A stretch of DNA of 64,000 nucleotides from Trichoplax sp. H2 (lineage: Eukaryota; Placozoa; Uniplacotomia; Trichoplacea): NCBI GenBank assembly GCA_003344405.1, contig NOWV01000035.1:62001-126000 (forward strand), given 5' to 3'. Shown piece after piece: positions 26,184 through 38,520 of this stretch; position 1 is the first letter of the stretch; each line of letters starts with the position of its first letter. A model generated the notes under the pieces. The model was not told the origin of the DNA, ran no database searches, and was given only the letters and a program-made list of their open reading frames with translations. Position numbers and translations under genes: made by a program.

Positions 26184-27733
26184 GATTTGGCAGTGAAAAC
26201 TTGTGTGATTATTCAAAAAAAGCGCTGAAGAATTTAGCTGAGGACCCAAGGAGACGGACACTTCCCACACTCCACCTTCTTCCGACGGCTACAGGTGATG
26301 AATATCCGCTGACTAACGCTGGAGGGGACTTTTAATGAGTTGATATGGTTATGCCACGTAAGTGACTTTCATAGACTGGATTCCGCCGCCCAAAAGCCGA
26401 TGATACAGAGTGGATTGTATCGCATGTTCGGGCAGCATTATAGACGCCATATCCATTCCAAGCCACAGTAACGCTGACTAATGATAGGATGTACTGTACT
26501 GTAGATACAGTACTTTTGATACGCTCAGTACTGTAAAACTCGGTTGCTTTGCACTGTATGAGTGCTGCGGTTCGTGTGACGTCAACACTAGCTGCAGCCT
26601 GCAGTAAACATGCAAATCGTTATACGGATAGTTTAGTTACTGCTCTCAGAGCATGGATTGCTAAGCAATTCCTGCACTGTGCTCGTAATTAATCGATGGT
26701 GAAAACTAGCGATTGATTTGGGTCTAAAAAAATTTTAAAATTCAGTACACCACTATCAAACCGGTAAATAAAGTCATCGGATCATGTCAGATGCAGTACA
26801 CGGCGTAAATGAGCTGCTATATCGATAGTAATCGCAGTACTTTAGCAGTTCAAACTTCCTTGTACAGTAGAGCACTGGGCAAAAATTCGGAATGGAATTG
26901 GATGGACTACTAGAAGAAAACCTTGCGCCTTTTCTTCTAGTAGTCCATGACAGTACATGAACATATACGCGTCTATACAGTACAGTGACCTGGAATGAAA
27001 TGCAGTTCGTTGATCATCAAGCAACACAACACACATACTATACTGTACTACTACATACTGTTACAGTATAGGCTTGCAGACAATGAGATTGGCAATTTGG
27101 CATGCAAAACTGACCTAAAAATAAATAAATTAATCAATTATAATTACAGTACAGTACTTATTATTATCGTTAATCGAATCGGATACTGAAAAGTGAAAAC
27201 ACACGGCAATTGCGGAAAATAACGGTACTATAAACTACAACCTGCTCTAACCACGCAAATCGTGCTAGTGCCTAAGCGAGCAGATGGGCAATATTAATTG
27301 TGTAGATGTACAGTACAGTACAAATGTGAGTACTGTATGAAGTACTGAAACTGTAAAAGGAAAGACTGAGTATGCGCACAGTCTGCAACAATGTTACGCT
27401 CTGTACATTATTGCGTGAAAATGGAAAACTGCTCTGTAGCACCGTACACCACTAGATTCAATATGAAACTTGATTCATGTTTAAGACCTTCCAGTCTTAT
27501 CACACAAGCATATTGACGTCTTATGCGCCTGATGATCGGGTAAACATACTGTATGCACAGTATGCGATACTATAATATGCTAGCATAAAACGTACTGTAT
27601 CGTACGATATTTCCAAAGTCGCGATTCAAACCAATTTCCGGCAAAAAAGCTCCAATCATTAATATTGTATACTGTAGTAGCAACTATTCAAAGATCTAGT
27701 GTATAATTATTGAAACATTTATACAAGAAGACA
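26184..27733. promoter_or_regulatory. Divergent upstream region shared by CTH and CLPP, rich in GTAC palindromes
   Basis: A 1.55-kb interval between two outward-facing gene starts, so it must hold both promoters. It contains scattered GTAC period-5 clusters (about 26490-26540, 26860-26870, 26975-26990, 27038-27072, 27148-27158, 27307-27345, 27575-27610) and a perfect 19-bp hairpin at 26902-26948. No coding exon was found. No TATA box or initiator can be singled out. Regulation of two mitochondrial/sulfur-metabolism genes from one region is inference only. Confidence 0.5.
26902..26948. repeat. Perfect 19-bp inverted repeat (hairpin) with 9-nt loop
   Basis: The left arm ATGGACTACTAGAAGAAAA (26902-26920) is the exact reverse complement of 26930-26948, with loop CCTTGCGCC. 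The right arm includes the 12-mer AGTAGTCCATGA, which recurs at 12953 and 48827. A diverged relative with the ACTAGAAGAAA core sits at 39489-39519. This suggests a small dispersed foldback element (MITE-like) rather than a transcription terminator. Confidence 0.85.
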
Positions 27734-29767
27734 ATGTCATTTAGAACACTGGTATGCAACATAGCTTATCTCATCTGCAATATACAGTAGCTAATTATCT
27801 AAATATTACAATAATAGTAATCTTACAAAATTAACGATCAACACCATTTGCTTTTTGGGGGAAAATTCAATTTGCACTATAGTGAATTCTAGCATTATAG
27901 TATAATGTTGCTCATTGTTAATTGATAAATACGTATTGTAGCAACTTGGCTTGACTATAAATAACATAGCATTCAAGGCAAAATTGATGACTATGTAAGC
28001 CCATTATAATTATGATTATCGTTCTTGTATTTCATACTCTAGAAATCTATATTATCTATCGCAAGCAGAACGCTTCATACTACTGGTCCAAGAATATCAC
28101 CATTAGTTCCGATAGTTATCGAGAAAACTGTGAGTCATATTTTACTTAAGTTTCAGCAGAAAAGATAATTGGGATCAAAGTTAGACGAAAATTCTATATA
28201 TTTATGTTGCAATCAAGCTAGCCAAAACTAAATTTTATACGACTGACTTTAATTATCAGTTTTTATTTTTTCCTTAATTTTAGGGACGTGGTGAACAGGC
28301 ATATGATATATATTCACGTTTGCTTAAAGATAGAATAGTATGCGTTATGGGACCGGTAGGTACCAATGTTCAATACTTGTTATCAGTCAATCATATTCAT
28401 TTGCAATTCGTGTTTAATCCTCCAATTCGAAAATAACATTCATAGTAAAAACATGAAAAAAATTGTAAAGATATTGACCAGTACAGCTTATACCTAAGCA
28501 ATCCATTCTGCGAAACCTTGTGAAATCACGAGCACAATTCTGAATATTTTAGTGCACAGGCATTTTTCAACTTAGTTCCTCATTGCACATCTTAAAACTT
28601 GATTATATATATATATATATGCATTATTCGAGAGCGTAAAAGTCCCCCTTACTAAGATTTAACTGAAATTGATGCAAATTTCATTGTTGTAGGTCACTGA
28701 CGATCTTGCTAGCCTGGTTGTCGCTCAGCTATTGTTTTTACAAGCTGAAAGTAGCAAGCTACCTATACATATGTATATCAATAGTCCAGGTAAATCATTA
28801 ATTATCCTTCAAATTTGTACTTTCAACTATTTACTATCCATATTGGTTAAACACTTTGATGTAAGGTATCTTGTGTATTATAATGATTAAATCTTAACCT
28901 GCTAAATATAACTATTTGATCCTGCAACACTGTTAAATCATTCGATCAACCGATCTAATTAATAGATGCATTATTTGCTCTTTTACATTTCTGATAAGGT
29001 GGATCAGTTACTTCCGGATTAGGAATATATGATACTATGCAGGTACCCTAAGTGATTTTAAGTATAGTTATATATATATATATATATATAGTATAATGTA
29101 ATCTAGTTATGATATTATACTATATCTGATATGGTAAGTTTTTATTAAATATTCATGCATCTGCATGGTGTATCTGTTCCAGTATGTCGAGCCACCAATC
29201 TATACTTGGTGCGTTGGCCAAGCAGCTAGTATGGGTTCATTATTACTTGCTGCTGGAGATAACGGAAAGAGACATTCACTACCAAATTCAAGAATCATGA
29301 TTCACCAACCATCAGGACAAGCCTTTGTAAGTAACTTCTCCTCATGAAATAACAAATTTGCAACCTTCAATATAAATAATGCCATCTTAATGAAATATAG
29401 CAATTAAGAACCAATGATTTATGCATGATGTTATAATCTCATAATAGATCCGAAAATTTAATTCTCTTATGTAGGGGCAAGCTACGGATATAGCTATTCA
29501 AGCTGAAGAAATAATTAAATTAAAGAAACTTATTAACGATCTTTACAAAAAACATACTGGACAATCTATAGAAAATATCGGTAAAATTAACATTTTTCTA
29601 TAAGTTTTTGCCATAAAGTTTCCTTGTATGGTAATAGTTTTATTACAATTACAGAGGAAGCAATGGAACGAGATAAATACATGTTCCCAAATGAAGCTGC
29701 TGCCTTTGGTCTAATCGATAAGGTCCTATCTCGACCTCAGGCAATCAAAGAAATGACAGAAAGTTAA
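27734..29767 (+). CDS. CLPP: Mitochondrial ClpP, ATP-dependent Clp protease proteolytic subunit (8 exons)
   Basis: Serine peptidase of the mitochondrial matrix that forms tetradecamers with ClpX to degrade unfolded proteins. All eight exons join in frame: 27734-27751, 28043-28129, 28284-28355, 28693-28789, 28999-29042, 29183-29326, 29475-29580 and 29655-29767. They give 226 residues, each intron with GT-AG ends. The N-terminus [20 protein letters not shown] is basic, serine-rich and without acidic residues, as expected for a matrix presequence. Mature sequence follows with [37 protein letters not shown], catalytic Ser in GQAASMGSL, catalytic His in RIMIHQPSG and catalytic Asp in MERDKYM. The C-terminal tail after [15 protein letters not shown] is much shorter than in mammals. 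It is divergent from CTH and converges with the next gene. Confidence 0.97.
28604..28621. repeat. TA dinucleotide microsatellite in a CLPP intron
   Basis: A pure TA run of about nine units in the third CLPP intron. It lies well inside the intron and away from splice sites. Confidence 0.8.
29070..29090. repeat. TA dinucleotide microsatellite in a CLPP intron
   Basis: A pure TA run of about ten units in the fifth CLPP intron, about 30 bases after the donor. Confidence 0.8.
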
Positions 29768-30185
29768 AATGGATACAAGCAGTAATTTATAATAATCCAT
29801 TAAAATCTGATTCAGTTAGTGTACAGAGTGGCAACCTGAAACGCCTTTAATAATATTGTCATTTTAACCAATTTCGAATGAGAAATAATGCCGAAAATTC
29901 AATAAGTAAAATAAATTGACATCTTCTTAATTGACGAAATACAAGTGCTACAGTAACTTAAATTGAATGAACATTTTTTATTTGTCTCTATGCGTTTTAC
30001 AGACTTATTGAGGAGTCTCTAAACATACAAATCGTACATACACAAAATACCCATACAGTGGCAATATACTTGAATTAATTATACGTTGGTTATGGATTGC
30101 ATGAATACTCTCATTAAACCAAACTACGTGTATTTTGATTTATCACGGAATGCATACTGTACTGTACATAAGAAAATAATTTTAA
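29768..30185. other. Convergent intergenic gap between CLPP and the next minus-strand gene
   Basis: About 0.4 kb of AT-rich 3' flank for both genes. It has one short GTAC motif (TACTGTACTGTACA near 30150). No coding exon, RNA gene or clear repeat seen. Confidence 0.5.
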
Positions 30186-30189
30186 GCAA

Positions 30190-33100
30190 AACAAGACTCC
30201 AAGTACCAAGATTTACCTCCGAGGGAATAAAATTGTTGATCTCGTAATCACGATCATTACTTAATTTTAACGTGATTAAAACATTTCATAAACACTTCTC
30301 AACATATTTCAATTTGCATCTAATTACCACCATAGCTTAAATACCAATTCCAAGAGAGAACTATGGTAGAAAATTAACGTACACGTATGTTACTTGTATC
30401 ATCAAAACTTTTCTTTCTATAGGCCGTAGTTCCGACAGCTGACTTACATTAGCTTATACAGCCATAATTACGAGTAAATACCTTACCGATGGAACCTCTA
30501 ACGTCTCGTCTAATCCGTAAATATTAGCATTTACTTTGACGTTCTTATCTAGACCGAATTAATATTTACCGGTAGGTATATATACACTTATTCATGAGCA
30601 TGACTGCAAGCCATTAGTATTAACACATGAAAACTTTCTATACCTGTTTTTATACGAGCACCTTTTAATTCTTTCTTACGAAAAAGCCTGGTATCGTTTA
30701 TGTCTCTCTGTTATGCATAAAATTTCAACAAAAGAAATAAACTAAAGCTATTACCCTTACTTTCGAAAAGATTTTTAATACTTTTATTTGATTACGTATT
30801 ATCACAAATATACTAAAATATTCCTTCTCAATTGCATACCACTTTGTCAGTAAATTGAAGCCAAAGACTTTCATCACTATGTGCAGGTTCAACATTCTCA
30901 TTATAGGATGAACACGATGAATAATGTGACATATCGTCAAGTCTCAATTTTTTTTGCGGATTTATTTCGATTCTTTCAACACTTAATCTATTGAGCCTAA
31001 AAAATGTCTAAACGGAAATCGGTGAAAATACCTTGACAACTGCTATCATGACAAGTGTACTAATGACTTTGTTACAGCTATATAGTGTTATACCGAGAGG
31101 CATTTTATAGGAATTGTTGGAAGCCTTGCTTTCAGTGTTTCAATATCTGCTGTAATTGCATCCTTTAATTGTAACTTAGAGAGGATGTAATCTGAGCTAT
31201 TCAAAGAAAGTGAATTGCATTAATCAATGAACTAACATCGGTTTAGATGCTGTTTTAAGATAGAAAAGAAATAATGCTACCAGAAGAACAGACCAGAATA
31301 CGTTAAAACATTGATAACATCCAAGAACTTCCATTCTCTGGAAAAAAATTAAGGATAAGTAAATTATCATCAAATAAGGATGTCTTATCTTTACCATATG
31401 AGTAATCTATAGATTAAACAAACATAACTAGTGATGAGTATGCAGACCTTACTTGAACATAGTAAGAAATGATGTTCAGATAATTGCTCACCGTTTTGAA
31501 TCTCTGCATTTTATAGTCTATATGATAGCTAAGCAAATTTTTGGATATCTCCGCACGAGATTTGCAGTATATTTTGGCCAGGTGCTTAATCGTAGCACTA
31601 AGATCATCATTATCAAAAGCGTACAAAACTGATAGTTCCAAGTCGCAGGTGTTGTGTAACACCTTAGCTAATAAAAATACATCAGCTAAAGCAAACCGAT
31701 CTGACCTATGATTTAATATTTAAGAAATAATCTGCATTCATCAGTATTGAATGCCTAGTTACAGTTATATCATCTATTAAACAGTAATGGAGTATTGATG
31801 TATTATGCAAAAATATAACACACTAACAATTTTTACCTCACTAAATCATCACATGTCATCTGTTTTCTGGAACAGGGTTCGACTAATATAATTGCAAAAC
31901 AGCGTAGAAATCTTGCATGAATGTTTGCGATAAAGGACTGCAGATATTCAGAGAAATTTTGATTTTTCACTTCCTCCATGCTAAATAACTTGATGCAAAT
32001 ACTTTCATTAAGCACAAGGTCAGGATTGCAGTCATAGGAGTTCATTACCTGAAATTATACGGATGTATCATAAAAACTGCCTGTTAAAAAAACACGAAAT
32101 GCATGACAGTGTTATAGTTTCATACCAAATGGCTACATTGAGGAGAATCGATCACATTTGGGATGATATCTAATTGGTGTCTATTTAATAGGGGGAAAAT
32201 ATCTTATAGTGAGCACAGTAAAATGTAGTTTTACAGGAATTGCAACAGCAAGCAGAATCAGTTCTATATTCAAAAACACTTTGCCTAATAAACCACTACA
32301 AAATAACTGCCTGCGGTACATGGTTGTCATATCGCTTTTTAATATTAAAACTTTATAAGACTAGTAATGTCCTGCTATTGTGCCACATATAGCTGTAGAA
32401 ACATGTATATTAGTGTTATTAATTTTACATCTCCGAAATTTATTTCTGAATTACTTTGATTCCAGTAAATTAATCAAGTCGTAATTGGCTCGAACTCGTT
32501 CAGAAGCAAAGATTATGCAACCTATGGTAGATGAAGTAAAAATCTTCAGCAGAATACTAACAAAAGTCAATACGGGTATACCATACCTCTTTCATCTATT
32601 TCGGTAACTTCAGTATCTCCTAGATTTAAAGCGTTTACGCTGCTGATTTCATCCTCATCCTGTGATGGGATATCAAAATCTGGAGCGTTTTCGCACGAAA
32701 CTATCGATGATATTGTTAGTAAAGCAAGAATCATCATACTTGCAAACACATGTACGCGTATGTTAAAATTATTCTAAATAGCATGCATACCTACCGCTTG
32801 AGTTCGTTATTAATGTCAATGTCATGCAGATATCAACCACTTAGATTTAAATAATACAAAACGCGATGTATTGCAAATCGTTTCGCTTGCATGCAAAATG
32901 GGTATCGCATATGCCCACTACGAACTAGAAATCCTAATGCGATATGCAGTGCGAGAAAGACAGTATTTTTCTGGATAGGTCTTGTGTTACAGTTAATTGT
33001 ATTACTGCTCTGCATACGTTCCGGTATTCAAGTTAACTAGGTACCAAAGTTGTACGTACCTGCAGTCCCACCATGCATGCTAACCAAATTTTCAACATTA

Positions 33101-36100
33101 TCAACTTTTTCTGCTCTTATCATGAAGAATCTTTCAACATTATCATGATACTTTCGTATTTGATTGCGATCTGTATAAACCCCTAAGTTAATTAGTAAAA
33201 CTAGATCAATTAGAGCCGTATATCTATTAAGATTTCGTAAATTATGGATTGGATGCGAAGATTAAGTGAAATACATCACAAATGATCGACGATGATAACG
33301 TATACAATCCTACAGTCACTAGGTAATCTTTATCCCCATAAGCAGAAAATAAAGATGTTTTAAATTCACTATTTGATCTGATCTCAATCGTAATCTTGCG
33401 CGTGCTATACCTTGCTGATTGGAAATATCATCACTCTTTGCGCTATCATCATTAGACCATACTGAGCAAAATCAATTTAAGACACATTCACAAAACCGCA
33501 TTGAATTATGTTAACGCTAGTTAAAATAAAATTATATGTAATCAGAGTATACATTGATAATCCTGATAGATGTTTTCCTTGTCAAATTTTTCCGTCATCG
33601 GCTCACCACAATCAATATCCAAAAGTACCTCATCAATTAATCTACCAAAGGGTAGCATAGAACTATATTTTTGAATGACATCGTTCATACTTTGCAAAGG
33701 ATCTGAAGAAGTATAGTCGTTCGGTAACGAATACGGAGTAAAATTTAAAAATATAGCTTCATTATGGAGTTTCTTTATATACTTTTCATAGTCAAATTGC
33801 GGGATAGCTGGCTCTAAAATAATATGAATCAACAATGATAAAACATTTAGAAAATTATATATAATATCCAAACATTGATATTAGGTTAGCAATGTTTTAA
33901 TTTTTTCTTGATAGTATACAAAATTACTGTACTGCGCGGTACTAAACTAAATTTTAAATATTGCCATTATGGATCCTCCAGGTACAGTAAATCAAGAGGT
34001 CCGTGATCTCATGTGCTCCCTATTACCTTCGAATGTAGCTTCCTTTATATCGGTCATTAACATATTTCTACTAATTAACTTTTCTTCATCAACCAATCCA
34101 ACGGCATCTAAAATATCTTGCTCAAGCCTATTTATTCAACGACAACCACGAAAATCGTCATGTATCCGTTTTATAAAAAGAGTAAAAACTGTAAGCTCAT
34201 TATCACAACTGATATCTTACTCGTCAACAGGATATTGCGTAAGAGTAGGCTGTAAGTTTGCTTTAAGATCAGGGGAACAGGTTTGATTTTGACTCTGCGT
34301 CAGTAGACCTAATAAATCTTCGGAGTGATACCCTAAACAAATGTTAGAGATTAAATTATATGGAAAAGTAATCAAAGTTATTGTAGTACCATTAATCCGC
34401 TTAAAATATAGAATTTATCCTTCAACAGAAATATTATATGATATGCAATATCCTTGTACCTCCCATGCTACTTTTATCAGTTAAGTATAACTCCGAAAAA
34501 TCTCGCTCTGATTCAGAAACTATTTGGACCACTTTATCCTCTTCATTCTCGTTTTGAAGTCTTTTTGAATCTGGAATGTTTCCTCTAACTAAATCTTCAT
34601 CACAGTACATACTCTTTGAGCTAGACGATAGTATTTGTTCATCAGTTTCTGCAATCTATATTCGGTACAAATCGATAAATGCCTCAGAAGCTAAAAGTTA
34701 ATCCTGATTCATTAAGTATTTCGAATTATTTAACCTCAGTGATAAAATTTTTCGCCGCTAACTACTGTACAACAGCTTAGGTACGTAGGTCTACAAATAT
34801 CAAACATCCGCTTGTAAGCTTTAACAATATCATTGTGAAGGCAATTTTAACTTTTTGTTTTTACCACAGTACTGACAGGTGAATTTCAAATGGGATAATT
34901 GCGAAAGGATAAAGACAACCACAGTATTAATACGTGTTGTAAATTAGGAGTAGAAACTTAAAAAATATGGCGATTTTATTTTCTATGGCTATGATTAAGC
35001 AAACTAACAGTTTGAAGAATTGTACCACTTTTAAATATCAACCTAGACTTCGCATGACTCGAGAAAGTAAAAGTCCAAGCGAGCATTTGATTTGTTAATA
35101 TTTCCACTAAATGAGGTCAAAACCTAAATACTGCATTGAGATTACTAGAAAAATATTTCTTATGTAGGATAATAAGTTGAAAGCTGTTTACAACAATACT
35201 ATTATCAATGAGTGATAGAAATGAAAGACGGTCTGTTCATTACTTCTGATGACTTAGAATACGCGCATTCCAACTTATTGAATAGCAAAGCTTAATAAAA
35301 TAAATACCTTGGCAACTTCCAATGAAAAGGTAATGTATAAACCCAATTTTTAGTTATAAAAATAACTCAAGAGAAATTGTACTACTACTTTGTATGAAAA
35401 CATTTTTATGAGCGGAATAATCTATTATAAGTAATCGTACAAGGGTTCAAGCAGATCAAATCTTCTTATTCAATGTGGTCCCTTTAATACCCGGAAACGA
35501 AGAGCTTTGAAGAAATTCAATATATTATAGTTGTATACGAACCAAAATTTCTGGAAACCTTTGCGAGCTTTTATTGAAGAGTTGCTTCATATAAATTTTA
35601 GTGAATTCTTCTTTTTCACGAGATATATCGACCTCTTCGCAATTGTAAGAGGAAATTTGGCTAAGCAATCAATATGCGTAAAAAGACAGCGTTAATGTAT
35701 AAAAAAGAATGATGACAATTACGATTAGTTTTGAACTGGCATACAATCTATACTACAGGTAAAAATAATTCACTTATTCTATATCAGCTTCTAGCTTCAT
35801 GTAGCAAGGAATTGTGCTAATCATGCACCTTAATGTATAATTTATAAAACGAATGATGACAAATGCGACTAATTTGAACTATTATGCAATCTATATTACA
35901 GATGATGATAGTTAAAATGAATGCCGACAACTACAACTAAATTCTGAAGTACCATGCAATCAGAATTGTAGACAGTAATGATTCAAAATGAAACAATGAT
36001 AACTATGACTAATTCTACACTTCTGTGCTTAGTAACTGATGCGTATGAAACTAAATTGTGAGCAGTAAAAATCCCACTAATAAAAATTTCTGGTTAATAC

Positions 36101-36522
36101 AATTTTCTTTTAAGCAATCTTCCATTAAAATTAGCAAGATTAATTGTAAAGATACGCTCATAGTTTTATTGAAAGCCTATACTGACGCTTCACTAAACAT
36201 GGTATCAATGAAATACTGCTAGATGTGAAAGAAAAGAACAGACAGCCAAAAATTACCTAAAAGAAAACTCTTGATTGTTTTGCTCATGAACTTCATCATT
36301 GATTTCTGGAGTTGATACTGTCAAATTGCATGGTAATTCTTTATCGAAGGTAGAATTATCAAATTGTAGTTCTTTCATTAGTTTCATACATTGGTGATCA
36401 AGCTGGAATGGAGTTTGCTGATCATCAATGTATATTTTTTCATCCTTGACCAAGGATGGTTTAACCCTTAAGTCCATCCGCCAATTTCTATGATCTCTAG
36501 TACAAACTGTAACTAAATTCAA
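30190..36522 (-). CDS. Multi-exon gene of uncertain identity, possibly an XPF-like SHOC1/ZIP2 protein
   Basis: A chain of minus-strand segments with plausible splice sites. In coding order: exon near 36500-36255 (VKPSLVKDEKIYIDDQQTPF), 34655-34465 (acidic, DEDLVRGNIPDSKRLQNENE), 34330-33985 (EDLLGLLTQSQNQ; LEQDILDAVGLVDEEKLIS), 33815-33545 (PAIPQFDYEKYIKKLHNEAI), about 33410-33315 (ITIEIRSNSEFKTSLFSAYG), 33190-33065 (YHDNVERFFMIRAEKVDNVE), and 32700-32590 (NAPDFDIPSQDEDEISSVNA). Then 32040-31840 (FIANIHARFLRCFAIILVEP), 31705-31455 (LELSVLYAFDNDDLSATIKH), 31220-31100, 30930-30840, 30710-30650, 30560-30490 and about 30230. The RCFAIILVEP strand followed by ELSVLYAFDNDDLSATIKHL resembles the end of an XPF-type nuclease fold, and SHOC1 has that layout, but I found no ERKxxxD motif. 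Both gene ends are uncertain, and the name is a guess. Confidence 0.55.
35690..36060. repeat. Diverged short tandem duplications with GAATGATGAC core
   Basis: Four related segments begin near 35707, 35851, 35919 and 35988. They share the order (G)AATGATGACaa...TACGACTAAtt...TGCAATCTATAttACAG and differ by substitutions and small indels. Spacings are about 144, 68 and 69 bases. They lie between exons of the unidentified minus-strand gene. No coding role is evident. Confidence 0.55.
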
Positions 36523-36849
36523 TGCTGGTATTGGTTATTTTCACGTAGGGAACTGACTTTATGTCCACTTTTAGTGATTTTCAGAGTTATCGACAACAAT
36601 ATACGTCTACTGGAGGTGTTAATTAAGAAATCCTTAAGCTAAGACTACGAGCTTATTTCACAGTGAATTTGATTTAGCTTTGAAATGAAAAGATAAAAGG
36701 TATGGTCACCCCTACGCGACATACCTCTTAAAGAGCCAACGTAGTATATTTACCGAGAATAAGATCTAAGAGTGCCTCTATTTCTTGCATCCTACTAATC
36801 TATAAATTAAAAATCGAAATCACCAATAGCTTTGTCCGTAAAATTTTAC

Positions 36850-38520
36850 CATCCATTTGGAGATTATTAATCGTCTAATCTCTTGACATTCCATAACATT
36901 TCTTCCATTCATAGACATATTGGAATTTAAATACGTCCACGTTACACATTCGACATGACGTGAACCAAAGGGTTGACATCCTTGCTATGCGATGTTGGTT
37001 TGTGAGAATAGTAAACTCAAGGTCTTTCACTTCATCTCCTACCATCATTTTAGACATTATTAATCGTCTAATTTCTCGATTTTCAATGAAATTTCTGCTA
37101 TTCAAGGGGTATATTGGAATTTCAGTGAATTTGCTACACATCAAATAACGTCTATTATAGGGTTGATATTCTTGCTGCAAGATGTTCGTGCGTAAAGAAT
37201 AGTAAGCTCAAGGTCTTTTAATTCGTCTCCTACTATCATTTTTGACATTATTAATCGTCTAATTTCTCGATTTTCAGTGAATCCGCTACACATCGATATA
37301 ACGCCAATCATAGGGTTGATATTCTTACTGCAAGATGTTCGTATGTAAAGAATAGTAAACTCAAGGTCTTTCGCTTTATCTCCTACTATCATTTTAGACA
37401 TTATTAATCGTCTAATTTCTCGATTTTCAATGAAATTTCTGCTATTCATGGATATGTTGGAATTTCAGTGAATCAGCTACACATCGATATAACGTCAATC
37501 ATAGGGTTGATATTCTTACTGCAAGATGTTCGTGTGTAAAGAATAATAAGCTCAAGGTCTTTTAATTCGTCTCCTACTATCATTTTAGATATTATTGATC
37601 GTCTAATTTCTTGATTTTTAATGAAATTTTCTGCTATTCATAGATATGTTGAAATTTCATTGAATCAGCTACACATCGATATAACGCCAATCATAGGGTT
37701 GATATTCTTACTGTAAGATGTTCGTATGTAAAGAATAGTAATCTCAAGGTCTTTCACTTCATCTCCTACCCTTTTTTAGACATTATTAATCATCTAGTTT
37801 CTTGATTTCAATGAAATTTCTGCTATTCATGGATATTTTGGAATTTCAGTGAATTTGCTACATATCGAATAACGTCTATCATAGGGTTGATATTCTTGCT
37901 GCAAGATGTTCGTATGTAAAGAATAGTAAGCTCAAGGTCTTTCGCTTTATCTCCTACTATCATTTTAGATATTATTAATCATCTAATTTCTTGATTTTCA
38001 ATGAAATTTCTGCTATTCATAGATATGTTGGAATTTCAGTGAATCAGCTACACATCGATATAACGTCTATCATAGGGTTGATATTCTTGCTGCAAGATGT
38101 TCGTATGTAAAGAATAGTAAACTCAAGGTCCTTTAATTTGTCTCCTACTATCATTTTAGACATTATTAATCATCTAATTTCTCGATCTTCAATGAAATTT
38201 CTGCTATTCATGGATATATTGGAATTTCAGTGAATCAGCTACACATCGATATAACGTCTATCATAGGGTTGATATTCTTGCTGCAAGATGTTCGTATCCA
38301 ACGAATATTAAGCTCAAGGTCCTTTAATTTGTCTCCCACTATCATTTTAGACATTATTAAATCATCTAATTTCTCGATCTTCAAGGGCATTTTTGCTATT
38401 CATGAATAGATTGGAATTTCAATATGACCATGCTACACGTCGATATGGCGTGAGGCAAAGGGTTGACATTCTTGTTATGTGATGCTAATTTGTACAAACT
38501 CAAAGTGCTTCACTTTTATC
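36850..38520. repeat. Satellite-like tandem array, nine copies of a 191-bp unit
   Basis: The marker (A)TTATTAATCrTCTAATTTCT recurs starting at about 36868, 37060, 37251, 37404, 37595, 37786, 37975, 38166 and 38357. Spacings are 192, 191, 153, 191, 191, 189, 191 and 191 bases. One unit is shortened by 38 bases. The central copies are very similar and the outermost two are diverged, as expected from unequal exchange. On the minus strand each unit encodes a segment like NRIREIRRLIMSKMIVGDEV, but 191 is not a multiple of three, so frames close from unit to unit. Only the short 153-bp unit lets a 102-codon frame run across a junction (37141-37449). Confidence 0.93.

Noticed and set aside
30725-30940. 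71-codon minus-strand frame
   Set aside because: The coding exon here is read in another frame (SSCSSYNENVEPAHSDESLW), which has proper splice sites.
33969-34286. Plus-strand 105-codon frame starting MDPPGTVNQE
   Set aside because: It is antisense to exons of the unidentified minus-strand gene (LEQDILDAVGLVDEEKLIS and EDLLGLLTQSQNQ) and lacks its own splice or family signal.
36850-38520. Possible CRISPR-like array
   Set aside because: The unit is a continuous 191-bp repeat without unique spacers, in a eukaryotic genome.
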